A stretch of DNA of 64,000 bases, taken from positions 71,944 to 135,943 of the forward strand of contig CAYZGO010000006.1 of NCBI GenBank assembly GCA_964478075.1. The letters run 5' to 3'. Positions 49,503 to 58,689 of this stretch are shown here, one piece after another (position 1 is the stretch's first letter; each line of letters starts with the position of its first letter). The DNA comes from DAOUEX01 sp034430235 (GTDB lineage Bacteria; Chloroflexota; Anaerolineae; UBA2200). The notes below the pieces were generated by a model. It ran no database searches, was not told the DNA's origin, and worked only from the letters and a program-made list of their open reading frames with translations. A program made the translations under genes and the position numbers.

Positions 49503-50118
49503 TCATTCTTCCCAGACAGCAGCGTAGTACCGGTCCAAGCCACTAGGTTTGCCGTCTTGCCAATTGTCTGGGTTCTCGATATCCAAGTCCCAACGCAAAG
49601 GGTTGTTGGCGATGTATTCGCGGATCCGCTGCAGCTCCTGCTCGGTGCGGACGACGACCAAAGGCGCAGTCCCGCCGTCATTTGGGCGGGGAAGTCCCCG
49701 AAGCGGAGCGGAGTGGGGCGTGTTCGTAGTAGTTGCGTTGCCAGATCTTCATGCCTGGCATGTCGCGAATGCGGTTGAGTCGCCGCGTGGTGACCGATCT
49801 GAAATTGCCTACGATAGCGCCTAGTGAACCCCGTACCGATCCGTGTTGTAGGGGCAAGGCATTCCTAGCTGGGCCTGCCGCAAATGTGGGCATTTCATCT
49901 GCTGGAACATCCAGCATAGACGAAGAGACTTCCTGGGAATGCCTTGCCCCTACCGTTGCCGGGCGCTCAGTGATGACGATGATCCCGTGCAGGTGGTTGG
50001 GCATGACGACCCATGCGTCCAGCGTGACGTGGGTGGCATGGCTTGGGATGGCCTGCCAGTACGTTTCGACCACGGACCGCAGGACAGGATCTTCAAACTT
50101 CTCAGGCTCAGGTTTCAT
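49503..50118 (-). pseudogene. RAYT-type transposase, interrupted copy C
   Basis: The frame from ATG 50118 keeps the catalytic VVMPNHLHGIIVIT motif and KIWQRNYYEHAPLRS, then stops at 49678 in a short repeat insert. The genuine C-terminus, VVVRTEQELQRIREYIANNP then LRWDLDIENPDNW, resumes in another frame at about 49660 and ends at TGA 49503. N-terminus truncated as in copy A. An in-frame 106-bp element lies at 49848-49953. Confidence 0.85.
49848..49953. mobile_element. 106-bp palindromic element, copy 3
   Basis: Within RAYT copy C, both 18-bp ends perfect. Confidence 0.85.
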
Positions 50119-50364
50119 TTCGCACCAAGAACTAGACTAATATTCGGTGCAAGATGGTCCACTCGTGGACAGCCAGTCGTAGCCTAGCCCCTTGCCGTTC
50201 GTGCTCTGCATGCCCTGTGGGCGACTGCTTGACGGGGTGGGCGTTCCTGGTCGGAGCGAGCACACGGGCACCCGTGCTGCCGCAGGGCAGTGCAAGGCCC
50301 TAGACTACGTTTATCGTCAAATCTACGCAGCTCATCTGCTGTGAGCGGCATTGTGCACCGAACA
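50119..50364. repeat. Repeat block shared with 42382-42655
   Basis: Same block as upstream of RAYT copy A except for a short deletion (the ATCGTTCATCCCGC part is missing). Contains TTCGTGCTCTGCATGCCCTG and CAGCACGGGTGCCCGTG hairpin-forming segments. No gene. Confidence 0.8.
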
Positions 50365-51108
50365 CTAGATCAAATCCTCCAGGCGGTCGTACATGAGCTT
50401 CAGGGCAGCGAGGTAGAGGACAATGGCGAAAACAGCGCTGATGCCCATGTCTACCCCAAAGGAGAAATAAGCTCCAGTGCCATCTAGTAACAAGTGGCGA
50501 AGAGCATCCACGGTATAGGTCAATGGCAATGCGCTAGCAACCACTCGCAAGGCTGGCGTCATTGCCGCTAGCGGCGCAAACACGCCGCAGAGAAAGACCA
50601 TCGGAAACCGAAAAAAGTTGGACAGGGTCATCGCGTCAAAGACCTCGCGCACCAGCAGGCTGACGAGCACGCCGAGCAACGAGAAGGTAACGCTGCCCAA
50701 GAGAACAGTCAGCACCACGCCGCCCACAGCCAGAGGCAACCCCCAGACCAGGCTGCTGACAGCCCACACCAAACAACCAGTCGCCGTACCAAAGAGCGCC
50801 CCGCTGGCGGCCTTGCCCACAACCAGAGCTGCGGGAGATACCGGAGCCATGAGCAGGCGCTCCATCGCCCCGATGCGCTTCTCAAAGGCAATCACCACTG
50901 CTTCCATTGACGTGGCACCGAACAACGCGGTCATGCCGATCAGTCCTGGCACGACGGCGCGGATATCGCTGGGGTCGCGCAGGTAGAAGGCCAGGACCAT
51001 CAGCGCCGGAAAGAGCATGCCCCAGCTAATGAGCGGTGGCTTGAGGTAGTAGGTGCGCATGTCTTTGACTGTGATGTGCCAGGCGCGCTTGAGTTGTGCT
51101 AGCATCAT
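50365..51108 (-). CDS. ABC-2 type transporter permease
   Basis: 247 residues, six membrane helices; N-terminal MLAQLKRAWHITVKDMRTYY and the conserved region RLLMAPVSPAALVVGKAASG typical of ABC-2 exporters (drug, lipid or polysaccharide efflux). ATG overlaps the ATPase stop by 4 nt. Its last ~75 bp are duplicated at 42655-42727. Confidence 0.9.
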   Translation of the reverse strand: MMLAQLKRAWHITVKDMRTYYLKPPLISWGMLFPALMVLAFYLRDPSDIRAVVPGLIGMTALFGATSMEAVVIAFEKRIGAMERLLMAPVSPAALVVGKAASGALFGTATGCLVWAVSSLVWGLPLAVGGVVLTVLLGSVTFSLLGVLVSLLVREVFDAMTLSNFFRFPMVFLCGVFAPLAAMTPALRVVASALPLTYTVDALRHLLLDGTGAYFSFGVDMGISAVFAIVLYLAALKLMYDRLEDLI

Positions 51109-52082
51109 CCCCTGCTTCCTCGCGTATTGGGCGTCTTGCTGCTCTGCAGTGCCTCCACCGCAATCCCTGTAAGCTGCACGAAGGCATCCTCCAGTGAAGG
51201 GTTCGCCGTGTGGATCGCCTCGATCCTGGCGCCATACTGCTGCGTGATCATCACGACATCGCGGAGAGCAGAGTCCACCGAGCGGACCGACAGGTGCAAG
51301 CTATCCCCCGCATGTGACAGGCTCGTGATCTGTGCTGACCGCCTCAACGCAGACAGAAGCGTCTCTGTGGGCGAGGGTATCACCAGCTCCAGTGCGCTCT
51401 CTCCCTGACACTGGGCACAGAGCGCGGCGGGAGTGTCCAGAGCGATTAGCTTGCCCTCGACGATAATGCCCACACGGTCACACAGGCGTTCCGCCTCCGC
51501 GATAAGGTGCGTTGTCAAGAAGATGGTGACACCACGGGCACGCAAAGCGCCAATCGCAGCGCGAAGGCTTCGGGCACTCTGCACATCGAGCCCCGGGGTT
51601 GGTTCATCCAGGAAGAGAATCGAGGGGCGATGGACCAACGCCGCCGCAATGGTGAGCCGACGCTTCATTCCAGCCGAGAGGGCCCCAAATGGTGAATCGG
51701 CTCTCCCGGCCAACCCGTATTCTTCGAGGAGTTCGTCAGCTCGAGGTCGCCACTGGCTGCGAGGCAATCCGTAGAGTTTGCCGATAAAGATGAGGTTGTC
51801 TCGTAAACTCAACTCGCTGTACAGGTTGGAGCGTTCCGGCACGACACCAACGCGGGCCTTGACCTGCAGCAGATTGCGCGAAACTTCCAGCCCATCAACA
51901 AAAGCAGCACCGGCGGTTGGTCGAATCAATCCTGCCAGCACGCGAATGGTGGTCGTCTTGCCTGCGCCATTGGGGCCCAGAAAGGCAAACAACTCACCTT
52001 GACTGATGGCCAGGTCCAGGTGATCCACCGCACAAAGACTGCCATAGTTGCGCGTAAGGCCCTCGGTTCTTATTGCCAGCAA
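51105..52082 (-). CDS. ABC exporter ATP-binding protein
   Basis: 325 residues, TTG start. Walker A GPNGAGKTT (34-42), signature FGALSAGMKRRLTIAAALVH, Walker B ILFLDEPTPGLD, switch His in FLTTHLIAEAERL. The C-terminal ~100 residues form the extra domain of DrrA/CcmA-like subunits. Pairs with the ABC-2 permease. A promoter identical in core to that of the restriction operon lies about 80 bp upstream. Confidence 0.93.
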   Translation of the reverse strand: MLAIRTEGLTRNYGSLCAVDHLDLAISQGELFAFLGPNGAGKTTTIRVLAGLIRPTAGAAFVDGLEVSRNLLQVKARVGVVPERSNLYSELSLRDNLIFIGKLYGLPRSQWRPRADELLEEYGLAGRADSPFGALSAGMKRRLTIAAALVHRPSILFLDEPTPGLDVQSARSLRAAIGALRARGVTIFLTTHLIAEAERLCDRVGIIVEGKLIALDTPAALCAQCQGESALELVIPSPTETLLSALRRSAQITSLSHAGDSLHLSVRSVDSALRDVVMITQQYGARIEAIHTANPSLEDAFVQLTGIAVEALQSSKTPNTRGSRG

Positions 52083-52160
52083 ATCCTATTCCCCCTGGTG
52101 GATAGAAAGAGCACGCGACCAAATGTCAGGCGAGGTTGGGCTTGTTTCTTCTCAAGGTCA

Positions 52161-52189
52161 ATTATACGAGCAGGAAACAGAACTCGCAA
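52161..52189 (-). promoter_or_regulatory. Promoter of the ABC exporter operon, mobile-repeat type
   Basis: TTGCGA (52184-52189), 17-bp spacer, TATAAT (52161-52166) on the minus strand; directly beside the 106-bp element. Confidence 0.75.
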
Positions 52190-52192
52190 GTT

Positions 52193-52298
52193 GTAGGGGC
52201 AAGGCATTCCTAGCTGGGCCTGCCGCAAATGTGGGCATTTCATCTGCTGGAACCTCCAGCATAGACGAAGAGACTTCCTGGGAATGCCTTGCCCATAC
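52193..52298. mobile_element. 106-bp palindromic element, copy 4
   Basis: One mismatch in the right terminal repeat (GCCCATAC). In frame in RAYT copy D. Confidence 0.85.
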
Positions 52299-52617
52299 CG
52301 TTGCCGGGCGCTCAGTGATGACGATGATGCCGTGCAAGTGGTTGGGCATGAGCACCCACACGTCCAGCGTGACGTGGGCGGCATGGCCTGGGATGGCCTG
52401 CCAGTACGTTTCGACCACAGAACGCAGCACAGGATCATCAAACAGACACGCCCGATCCTGCGCCACGATCGTAAGGAAATAGGCACCAGGGCGCGTGTAG
52501 TCGTATCCGCGCAGGCGAATAGAATGCCTGGCCTGAGCGAAGCCAAAGGGACGATGCTGCTTCTCAGGGTCGTATTTCATTGCCGCCTCGATTCGTTTGT
52601 CACCAATGCCACCGCCG

Positions 52618-52646
52618 ATTATAGCAACGGAAAACAGAACACGCAA
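52618..52646 (-). promoter_or_regulatory. RAYT promoter
   Basis: TTGCGT (52641-52646), 17-bp spacer, TATAAT (52618-52623), 38 bp before RAYT copy D. Spacer nearly the same as in the two other copies (GTTCTGTTTTCC). Confidence 0.75.
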
Positions 52647-52734
52647 GCCGACGGAGCCTGCTGCCTGACGGTCAAGAGCGAAGGTTACCCGACGTGTGGC
52701 ACGAAAGCCGACACTTCTCAAACCCGCTATCGGC

Positions 52735-52763
52735 TTTCGCCAGCCGCCATTATGTGGTATAAT
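52735..52763 (+). promoter_or_regulatory. Possible promoter of the propeller protein gene
   Basis: Perfect TATAAT (52758-52763) with a poor -35 (TTTCGC, 17-bp spacer), 41 bp before the start codon. Confidence 0.4.
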
Positions 52764-52804
52764 TGACAGTAAGTAACAACTCTCTCCACGAGGTGATCCA
52801 GATC

Positions 52805-54769
52805 ATGGATACAAGCTTTGCGCGTTTGCTAGAGTGGCTGACGAAGAGAGCGTGGATTATCCTCGCCGTGGTGGCACTGACTGTGCTGCTGATCCTGGCC
52901 TGGAGGATGCTCCCCATCCTGTCATCGCAGCCGGCTGCACCCACACCAATGGCCAGGCAGTGGGCCCAAGTAGGCGATCTCTTCGACGGCACAATCAATG
53001 CCCTGCTGATAGAAGGCCTTGGAGGTGTGCGCACACTCTATGCTGGCACAGATGGCGGTGTGTTCAAGAGTGAGGATCAGGGCCGCCATTGGATTTCCTG
53101 CAACGACGGCCTGACCAACCGCCTGGTGCGTGCCCTTGCTGTTGACCCTGACCATCCCAACACACTGTATGCTGGCACCTGGAACGGGAGAGTGCACGTA
53201 AGCACCGACGCCGGAAAAAGCTGGCAAGAGCGAAGTCACGGCCTCCCTCCCTACGAGATCCTGGGACTGGCCGTGCACACACACGACCCGCGCAAGCTGT
53301 ACGTTGGCGTTCAGGGCGGGGTCTTTACTACCACTAGTAGAGGCGAGCAATGGCATCCGGCTAGTGAATTCACAGGCACATTGCAGTGCATGGCTGTAGA
53401 CACAGAGCATCCAGACACCCTCTACGTTGGAACCGCCGCAGACGGCGTTTACAAGAGCATCAGTGGTGGGGCTAGCTGGTTCTCATTGCCTACGGTTTTC
53501 ACCGACGTTTCCTCACTGGTGATGTTGCCTCGCGTACCCGGCACCATCTATGCAGTATCAAGGGGCAGAATCTACAGAACTGAAACCGCAGGAATCCTCT
53601 GGACATACGCGGACTCGTACCGTGAGCCTTCCACGGCGCGCTGCCTGGCTGTGGATCCAAAAGATGCACAAAAGGTCTACGTCGGATTGCAAGATGGCCT
53701 GCACAAGAGCGACGACGCCCGCCAAAGCTGGTCCAGAAGCGATGCAGGGCTCGCGGGAATGGACGTACAGATTCTGGCCGTGTATCCAACTGAGACCAAC
53801 ATTGTCTATGCTTGCACAGGCAACAAGCTGTTCGCCAGCACAGACGAGGGCCGTACGTGGGCCCATCGCTCCAGCATCAACGTGGATACTGCAGCCAGTA
53901 TTCTGGCCCTGGAGGGGGACCCAAAGGACGGAGACGTGTTCTATGCTAGTGCAGCCGGCGGTGGCCTGTACAGAACCACCGACCGGGGCGACCATTGGCA
54001 GCACGTGGGAGAACCCCTGCCGCTCGCCTGGATAACCGCCATAGAGGTGGATCCGATAGATACCCGCGTGGTGTACGCGGGCATCAGGGAAGGGTTTGTG
54101 TTCAGAAGCACAGATGGTGGAACCACATTGGCGCCTGCTGGCGCCATCACCGAAGCCTTGATCAGCACTTTGGTGGTTGATCCCGAGCAGTCAGAGCGCA
54201 TCTACGCCGGCACCTTGGGACGGGGATTCTTCCGCTCTGATGACGCCGGCCGGCATTGGGCCTACAAAGGGGCTGACATCGGCAGAGACGTACAGCGCAT
54301 CGTGGTCGAAGCAAGAGGGCCTCAGACTACAATCTACGCTCTCACCGACAAAGGCGTGTTCAGAAGCCACGATGCTGGAGAAAGCTGGGAGCCATACCTT
54401 TCCGTCGTAGCCGATATCGCCCCAGCCGTCAAGGGCAAACTCGAACCTGTTGTGGTAACGCGCATTGACGCAACTTACGTGAGAGGGCATGGACTAACCG
54501 AGGCAATGGTAGTGCCGCACGATCGTGTGGCTCCGGGAGCGGTGCTCAAGGGACTCACCGTCAGTCCAGCCGCACCTCAGGTGCTCTACGTCTTAGCCGA
54601 GCGCCAGGGCGTGTTCCGAAGCACAGACCTGGGTGCAAGTTGGACATCGCTGGGACCCGGCCTGGAATGGCGCGAATTGCGGGCATTGGCGCTCAGCCCG
54701 GATGACCCAGACCTAATCCTGGTCGGAACGGATAAGGGTGTCTACCGCTACCAGCCCGCCAATAGATAG
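52805..54769 (+). CDS. Membrane-anchored BNR/sortilin-like beta-propeller protein
   Basis: ATG 52805 (MDTSFARLLEWLTKRAWIIL) behind GAGGTG. 654 residues: an N-terminal membrane anchor (about 15-33), then repeated VYKS-(T/S)-DxGxxW blades such as FKSEDQGRHW, VHVSTDAGKSW, FASTDEGRTW, YRTTDRGDHW, FRSDDAGRHW, FRSHDAGESW and FRSTDLGASW. The Asp-box (S/T-x-D-x-G-x-x-W) repeats indicate one or two multi-bladed propellers facing outside. No glycosidase catalytic residues are recognisable; binding or assembly role likely. Confidence 0.88.
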   Translation: MDTSFARLLEWLTKRAWIILAVVALTVLLILAWRMLPILSSQPAAPTPMARQWAQVGDLFDGTINALLIEGLGGVRTLYAGTDGGVFKSEDQGRHWISCNDGLTNRLVRALAVDPDHPNTLYAGTWNGRVHVSTDAGKSWQERSHGLPPYEILGLAVHTHDPRKLYVGVQGGVFTTTSRGEQWHPASEFTGTLQCMAVDTEHPDTLYVGTAADGVYKSISGGASWFSLPTVFTDVSSLVMLPRVPGTIYAVSRGRIYRTETAGILWTYADSYREPSTARCLAVDPKDAQKVYVGLQDGLHKSDDARQSWSRSDAGLAGMDVQILAVYPTETNIVYACTGNKLFASTDEGRTWAHRSSINVDTAASILALEGDPKDGDVFYASAAGGGLYRTTDRGDHWQHVGEPLPLAWITAIEVDPIDTRVVYAGIREGFVFRSTDGGTTLAPAGAITEALISTLVVDPEQSERIYAGTLGRGFFRSDDAGRHWAYKGADIGRDVQRIVVEARGPQTTIYALTDKGVFRSHDAGESWEPYLSVVADIAPAVKGKLEPVVVTRIDATYVRGHGLTEAMVVPHDRVAPGAVLKGLTVSPAAPQVLYVLAERQGVFRSTDLGASWTSLGPGLEWRELRALALSPDDPDLILVGTDKGVYRYQPANR

Positions 54770-54798
54770 CGACACTCGCAACCTAGACCGGAATAACT

Positions 54799-54839
54799 GA
54801 GGCGCTCGCAAACCAGAGAGACTGGATCGCGAACGCCTC
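54799..54839 (+). terminator. Probable terminator
   Basis: GAGGCGCTCGC (54799-54809) pairs with GCGAACGCCTC (54829-54839), one mismatch; weak T tail. Shared by convergent genes. Confidence 0.5.
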
Positions 54840-54873
54840 TTGTCATGATGATCAGCTTACAAACGAACTGGTG

Positions 54874-56562
54874 CTACTTGCCCTTCGCCGGCTGCTTCTT
54901 CCTCTCCTCTGCAACCAGTATGCGGCGCAGGACCTTGCCGACTATAGTCTTGGGCAGTTCGGCACGGAATTCGACGTGCGTGGGGACCTTGTACTTGGCC
55001 ATCTTCCCCTTGCAGAACTCGCGGATCTCTTCTTCCGTGGCTGTTTCGCCCTCTTTGAGTATGATGTAAGCTTTGACCGTCTCGCCACGATAGGGGTCAG
55101 GAATGCCCGCTACAACTGCCTCTTTGACCTTGGGATGCTCGTAGAGCACTTCCTCCACGTCACGGGGGTAGATGTTGAAACCGCCAGCGATGATCATGTC
55201 CTTCTTGCGGTCTACGATGGTGAAGTATCCCTCTTCGTCCATCCTGGCAATGTCGCCAGTGTACAGCCAGCCCTCCCTCAGAGTTTGGGCCGTCTCTTCT
55301 GGCATGTTCCAATAGCCCTTCATCACCTGGGGACCGCGAATGATCAACTCGCCGATTTCACCGCCAGGCAATTCCTTCGTGCCGGTCTCCAGGTCTACGA
55401 TCTTGGCCTCCGTATCCGGGAAGGGCAGACCAATGGTGCCAATCTTGTTCTTACCGAAGATGGGATTGGCATGCGTGACCGGCGTGGCCTCGGTCAAGCC
55501 ATAGCCCTCGACAAGGTGCGCGCCTGTCAACTCTTGGAATTCAGTCTGTACTTGGACAGGCAGGCCAGCCGCGCCACTGATACAGGCGCGGATGGACTTG
55601 ACGTCGTACTTGGCGATGTCTGGGAAATTGTTGAAGGCTACGTACATGGTAGGCACGCCTGGGAAGATAGTCGGATGGTGCTTGTTGATGTTCTTCATCA
55701 AATCATGTAGGTCGCGCGGGTTGGGAATCAGCAGCATAGCGGCTGCCGTGTAGATGCCCAGGTTCATGCAGGTAGTCATGGCGAAGCTGTGGTACAGCGG
55801 CAGCGCAGTCAGGACGGTCTCTTTGGCTTCCTGGATGTCGTGCATCCAATGCCTGCACGCCACAGCGTTGCTCATCACGTTGTGATGGCTGAGCTCGGCC
55901 CCTTTCGGTACGCCGGTAGTACCACCCGTGTACAGGAAGCAGGCCGTGTCACTTGGCTTCACTTCCACCGGCTTGGGCTTGGCATCAGCCTTGCTCAGCA
56001 AATCCTGGAACCAGTACGTGTTGGGCTCGCCAGAGATGTCCTGGCGATGACCTCCCGGCTTCTCCTTTACGAGAGTGAAGAGCAGTTTGATCAGAGGCGG
56101 GAAGTACTCCTTGATGTTGGTTACGATGACATTCTTGAGCGCTGTGCGAGCGCGAACCTCCTTGACGATGGGATAGAAGCTGCTCATCACCAGGATGGTC
56201 TCGGCTCCAGAGTCCTTCAGTTGGTGCTCTACCTCGCGCGCGGCGTAAAGAGGGTTGAAAGAGACGGCGATTGCCCCGGCCTTGAGTGCGCCATAGTAAC
56301 CAATGATGAACTGGGGGCAATTGGCCGAATACACGGCCACACGGTCGCCCTTCTTGACACCAAGTTGCTGAAGGGCAGAAGCAAAGCGGTCGGCTAGAGC
56401 ATTCAACTGCGCATACGTCAACTTGGCATCCATGAAGATTGTCGCAGTTGCGTCTGGATACTTACGCGCAGACTCTTCTAGATTGGTGAACAGGGGACGT
56501 TCGGGGTACCTGATTGTGGACGGGACCTCGGGTTCATAACTCTTCAGCCAGGGCTTCTCCAT
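54874..56562 (-). CDS. Long-chain acyl-CoA synthetase (AMP-forming)
   Basis: ATG 56562 (MEKPWLKSYEPEVPSTIRYP) behind AAAGGAGGGA; the longer open frame crosses the promoter. 562 residues, family length. Adenylate-forming P-loop LYTGGTTGVPKGAE (210-223), GYGLTEATPV, YTGDIARMDEEGYF, hinge DRKKDMI and catalytic Lys near PKTIVGKVLRR at the C-terminus. Makes acyl-CoA from fatty or aromatic acid, feeding the dehydratase/ETF genes beside it. Confidence 0.94.
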   Translation of the reverse strand: MEKPWLKSYEPEVPSTIRYPERPLFTNLEESARKYPDATATIFMDAKLTYAQLNALADRFASALQQLGVKKGDRVAVYSANCPQFIIGYYGALKAGAIAVSFNPLYAAREVEHQLKDSGAETILVMSSFYPIVKEVRARTALKNVIVTNIKEYFPPLIKLLFTLVKEKPGGHRQDISGEPNTYWFQDLLSKADAKPKPVEVKPSDTACFLYTGGTTGVPKGAELSHHNVMSNAVACRHWMHDIQEAKETVLTALPLYHSFAMTTCMNLGIYTAAAMLLIPNPRDLHDLMKNINKHHPTIFPGVPTMYVAFNNFPDIAKYDVKSIRACISGAAGLPVQVQTEFQELTGAHLVEGYGLTEATPVTHANPIFGKNKIGTIGLPFPDTEAKIVDLETGTKELPGGEIGELIIRGPQVMKGYWNMPEETAQTLREGWLYTGDIARMDEEGYFTIVDRKKDMIIAGGFNIYPRDVEEVLYEHPKVKEAVVAGIPDPYRGETVKAYIILKEGETATEEEIREFCKGKMAKYKVPTHVEFRAELPKTIVGKVLRRILVAEERKKQPAKGK

Positions 56563-56618
56563 TCTCTCTACTCCCTCCTTTGAGGTAATTGTGCTACACA
56601 GACACGGGCGGTAGTCGT

Positions 56619-56648
56619 AGTATACCACGACTTTTATCAGTACGTCAA
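56619..56648 (-). promoter_or_regulatory. Promoter of the acyl-CoA synthetase gene
   Basis: TTGACG (56643-56648), 18-bp spacer, TATACT (56619-56624) on the minus strand; about 50-nt leader. Palindromic GTAGTCGTAG/CCACGACTT flanks are noticeable. Confidence 0.75.
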
Positions 56649-56672
56649 AAGACTCAAGTCCTTCAGTGATCC

Positions 56673-57461
56673 TCACCCCCTTCCCTTGCGCAGCGCATAA
56701 AGCGCAGCTCCTAACGCTCCTACAGTCTGGGGTTCAGAGGGCACCGCAATGTGTTGAGCACATAGCTCGGCAATCACTGTGACGACCCCTGCGTTGAGAG
56801 CAACCCCACCACTGAGCATAATCTCCGGTTCGAGGCCAACACGTGCAACCAGCCCCAATATGCGGTTGGCGATAGCCAGATGCAGCCCGGCAGCGACATC
56901 CTGGCGTGCGGCCCCACGAGCAATGTGTGAAATGGCCTCCGACTCGGCAAAAACTGTACAGGTACTGCTTATCGAAACTGGACGCTCAGACTCTAGCGCC
57001 AGGTTCCCCAACTCCTCTATGGACACATCCAATGCTGCCGCCATCACTTCCAAGAATCGCCCCGTGCCCGCTGCGCACTTGTCATTCATGGCAAAGTCAA
57101 TGACCCGCCCAGTCGAGTCCATGCGGATCGCTTTGCTGTCCTGCCCCCCAATGTCAATTACGGTGCGTACGGCAGGACATAAGTGGAATGCTCCCCGCGC
57201 ATGACAGGAAATCTCGGAGACCTCTTCATCGGCCGCATCGAAACGCACGCGCCCATATCCGGTGACCACAGCATAGGCCACTTCAGCAGGGGCAAGGCCA
57301 CGCTCGTCCAGCAAACGGGCGACCAGCATCGCAGCCGCCTCCTGCCCGCCGTAGCCAGCAGGGACCACCCCGCTCCCCAGCAGGCGCCGGTCAGCATCCA
57401 ACAGCACAGCCTTCACGGTGAGTGACCCGATGTCTATGCCCAGAAAACACGGTCCCGACAT
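56673..57461 (-). CDS. 2-Hydroxyacyl-CoA dehydratase activator (BadF/HgdC family)
   Basis: ATG 57461 shares one nt with the upstream stop (TAATG). 262 residues. ASKHA ATPase fold: FLGIDIGSLTVKAVLLD (phosphate 1), VIDIGGQDSKAIRMD, and cluster cysteines in NDKCAAGTGRFLEV and SSTCTVFAESEAISH. The dimer holds one [4Fe-4S] and injects an electron into its partner dehydratase with ATP hydrolysis. Translationally coupled to a dehydratase subunit gene. Confidence 0.92.
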   Translation of the reverse strand: MSGPCFLGIDIGSLTVKAVLLDADRRLLGSGVVPAGYGGQEAAAMLVARLLDERGLAPAEVAYAVVTGYGRVRFDAADEEVSEISCHARGAFHLCPAVRTVIDIGGQDSKAIRMDSTGRVIDFAMNDKCAAGTGRFLEVMAAALDVSIEELGNLALESERPVSISSTCTVFAESEAISHIARGAARQDVAAGLHLAIANRILGLVARVGLEPEIMLSGGVALNAGVVTVIAELCAQHIAVPSEPQTVGALGAALYALRKGRG

Positions 57462-58669
57462 TAGCCTGCTGCCAATCCTTCCATAAAGGCCTGAATCCGC
57501 GTCCTCACGGCTTCCCTGGCAAAACTGCGCGCATCGCACATGTCTGACTCGATAATCAGGCCACGCAGGCCTGTGCGCTCCATGACCGCGCGCTTGATGG
57601 CGTACTGCCCCAAGGAATATGGTTTGCAACTGCGATTGCAGTGCATCACAAACCCGTCCACACCATACTCTGATACCTGGCGCACCATCATTTCTACACG
57701 GTACTCCAGACTCTGGTTGAGAAAAATAGTAGCGTAAGTCGAAGCAAGCGCCTCGAGCGTATCACCCTGAGGGATCCTCGGCGACCAACCTCCTGTGTAG
57801 GTATCAACGGCAAAGCAAGCGTCATAGTCCACAAAGTAATTGTAGAAGCGATAAAGGTGGTGCCAGATGGCGATGTTATCCCAGAGTAAGCGATACCTCT
57901 CTTGCGGAATCGCTCCCACACCATCCTTTACACGTTGCTCCACCTCCGCCTTGAGGTGCCGGTAGAAGCGTACAGCGCCACGCGTACCTCGCAGCACCAC
58001 AATAGGCGCCATGTTCACAAACAGGTCTGGAGCGTTCAGGGGAGAAGGTCGCGCCCTACACAAGGCACGGATCTCAGCCCACAGCTCCGTAGCCTGATTC
58101 GCCAGGCTGACAGTCTGCCTGAGACGTTCCAGGCTCAACCGACGGCCCGTTGTTCTCTCTACAAAACGGATCATCTCTTCCAGTTGAGCCGTCACGTAGG
58201 ACAGCATCTGCTCCTGCAAGCCATCGTGGATGAAGGGAGTATCCAACACGAACAGCGGCGCATCATAGTGCCGGGCAATCGCCTCCCACCATTTCACCAC
58301 GGTGCCACAGATGTTGTTGCAACAGATGAGCAAATCGGGGCTGGGTAGACCGTTCATCGGTGCGCTTTCCGTGTCCAAGATTGCGCCCAGGCTGGTTCGG
58401 GCATAGGAACAGATGTCAGGCGAGTAGCCCTGCGCTTCTGCCGCTTGGCAAAGGGGCACGGCTTGGTGCTGTGCACCACACAGAGCACCATAGTTCTCAG
58501 GATAGACGGCAACTATGTCCATGGCGCGCAGGATCTCCACGGGCGCGCCGCTCGTCACCCAGGCCAGCCGCCGGCCCAGGCGCAGAGAGCGCGCAGAGGT
58601 ATAGTGCCACTGCATCAGCCGCTTCAATTCCGCAGCCGTCTTCAGCTTCTTGTACCGCTTCTTAGCCAC
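57461..58669 (-). CDS. 2-Hydroxyacyl-CoA dehydratase / benzoyl-CoA reductase subunit (HgdB-like)
   Basis: 402 residues, GTG start. Typical cluster-ligating cysteines in ICSYARTSLG, LICCNNICGTVVKWW and MHCNRSCKPYSLG; helical Rossmann-like double domain. Works with the activator encoded directly downstream and a second subunit, probably the gene at 59719. Substrate (2-hydroxyacyl-CoA or aromatic CoA ester) cannot be decided. Confidence 0.9.
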   Translation of the reverse strand: MAKKRYKKLKTAAELKRLMQWHYTSARSLRLGRRLAWVTSGAPVEILRAMDIVAVYPENYGALCGAQHQAVPLCQAAEAQGYSPDICSYARTSLGAILDTESAPMNGLPSPDLLICCNNICGTVVKWWEAIARHYDAPLFVLDTPFIHDGLQEQMLSYVTAQLEEMIRFVERTTGRRLSLERLRQTVSLANQATELWAEIRALCRARPSPLNAPDLFVNMAPIVVLRGTRGAVRFYRHLKAEVEQRVKDGVGAIPQERYRLLWDNIAIWHHLYRFYNYFVDYDACFAVDTYTGGWSPRIPQGDTLEALASTYATIFLNQSLEYRVEMMVRQVSEYGVDGFVMHCNRSCKPYSLGQYAIKRAVMERTGLRGLIIESDMCDARSFAREAVRTRIQAFMEGLAAG

Positions 58670-58689
58670 TTACCACGCCGTACGCCCAA

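Larger units (their letters stand above)
52158..52580 (-). pseudogene. RAYT-type transposase, copy D (C-terminally truncated)
   Basis: ATG 52580 (MKYDPEKQHRPFGFAQARHS) keeps the full N-terminus with SIRLRGYDYTRPGAYFLTIV and the intact VLMPNHLHGIIVIT motif. After the 106-bp element the frame runs into the downstream promoter sequence and stops (LASSVSCSYN), losing the region with the catalytic Tyr. PFGFAQAR near residue 12 looks like a small extra insert. Confidence 0.85.

Noticed and set aside
49400..49681. 93-codon minus-strand frame
   Set aside because: Another frame over the same DNA encodes the genuine RAYT C-terminus (ELQRIREYIANNPLRW).
54871..55710. 279-codon plus-strand frame
   Set aside because: Exactly antisense to the acyl-CoA synthetase, whose motifs are unambiguous; a shadow frame.
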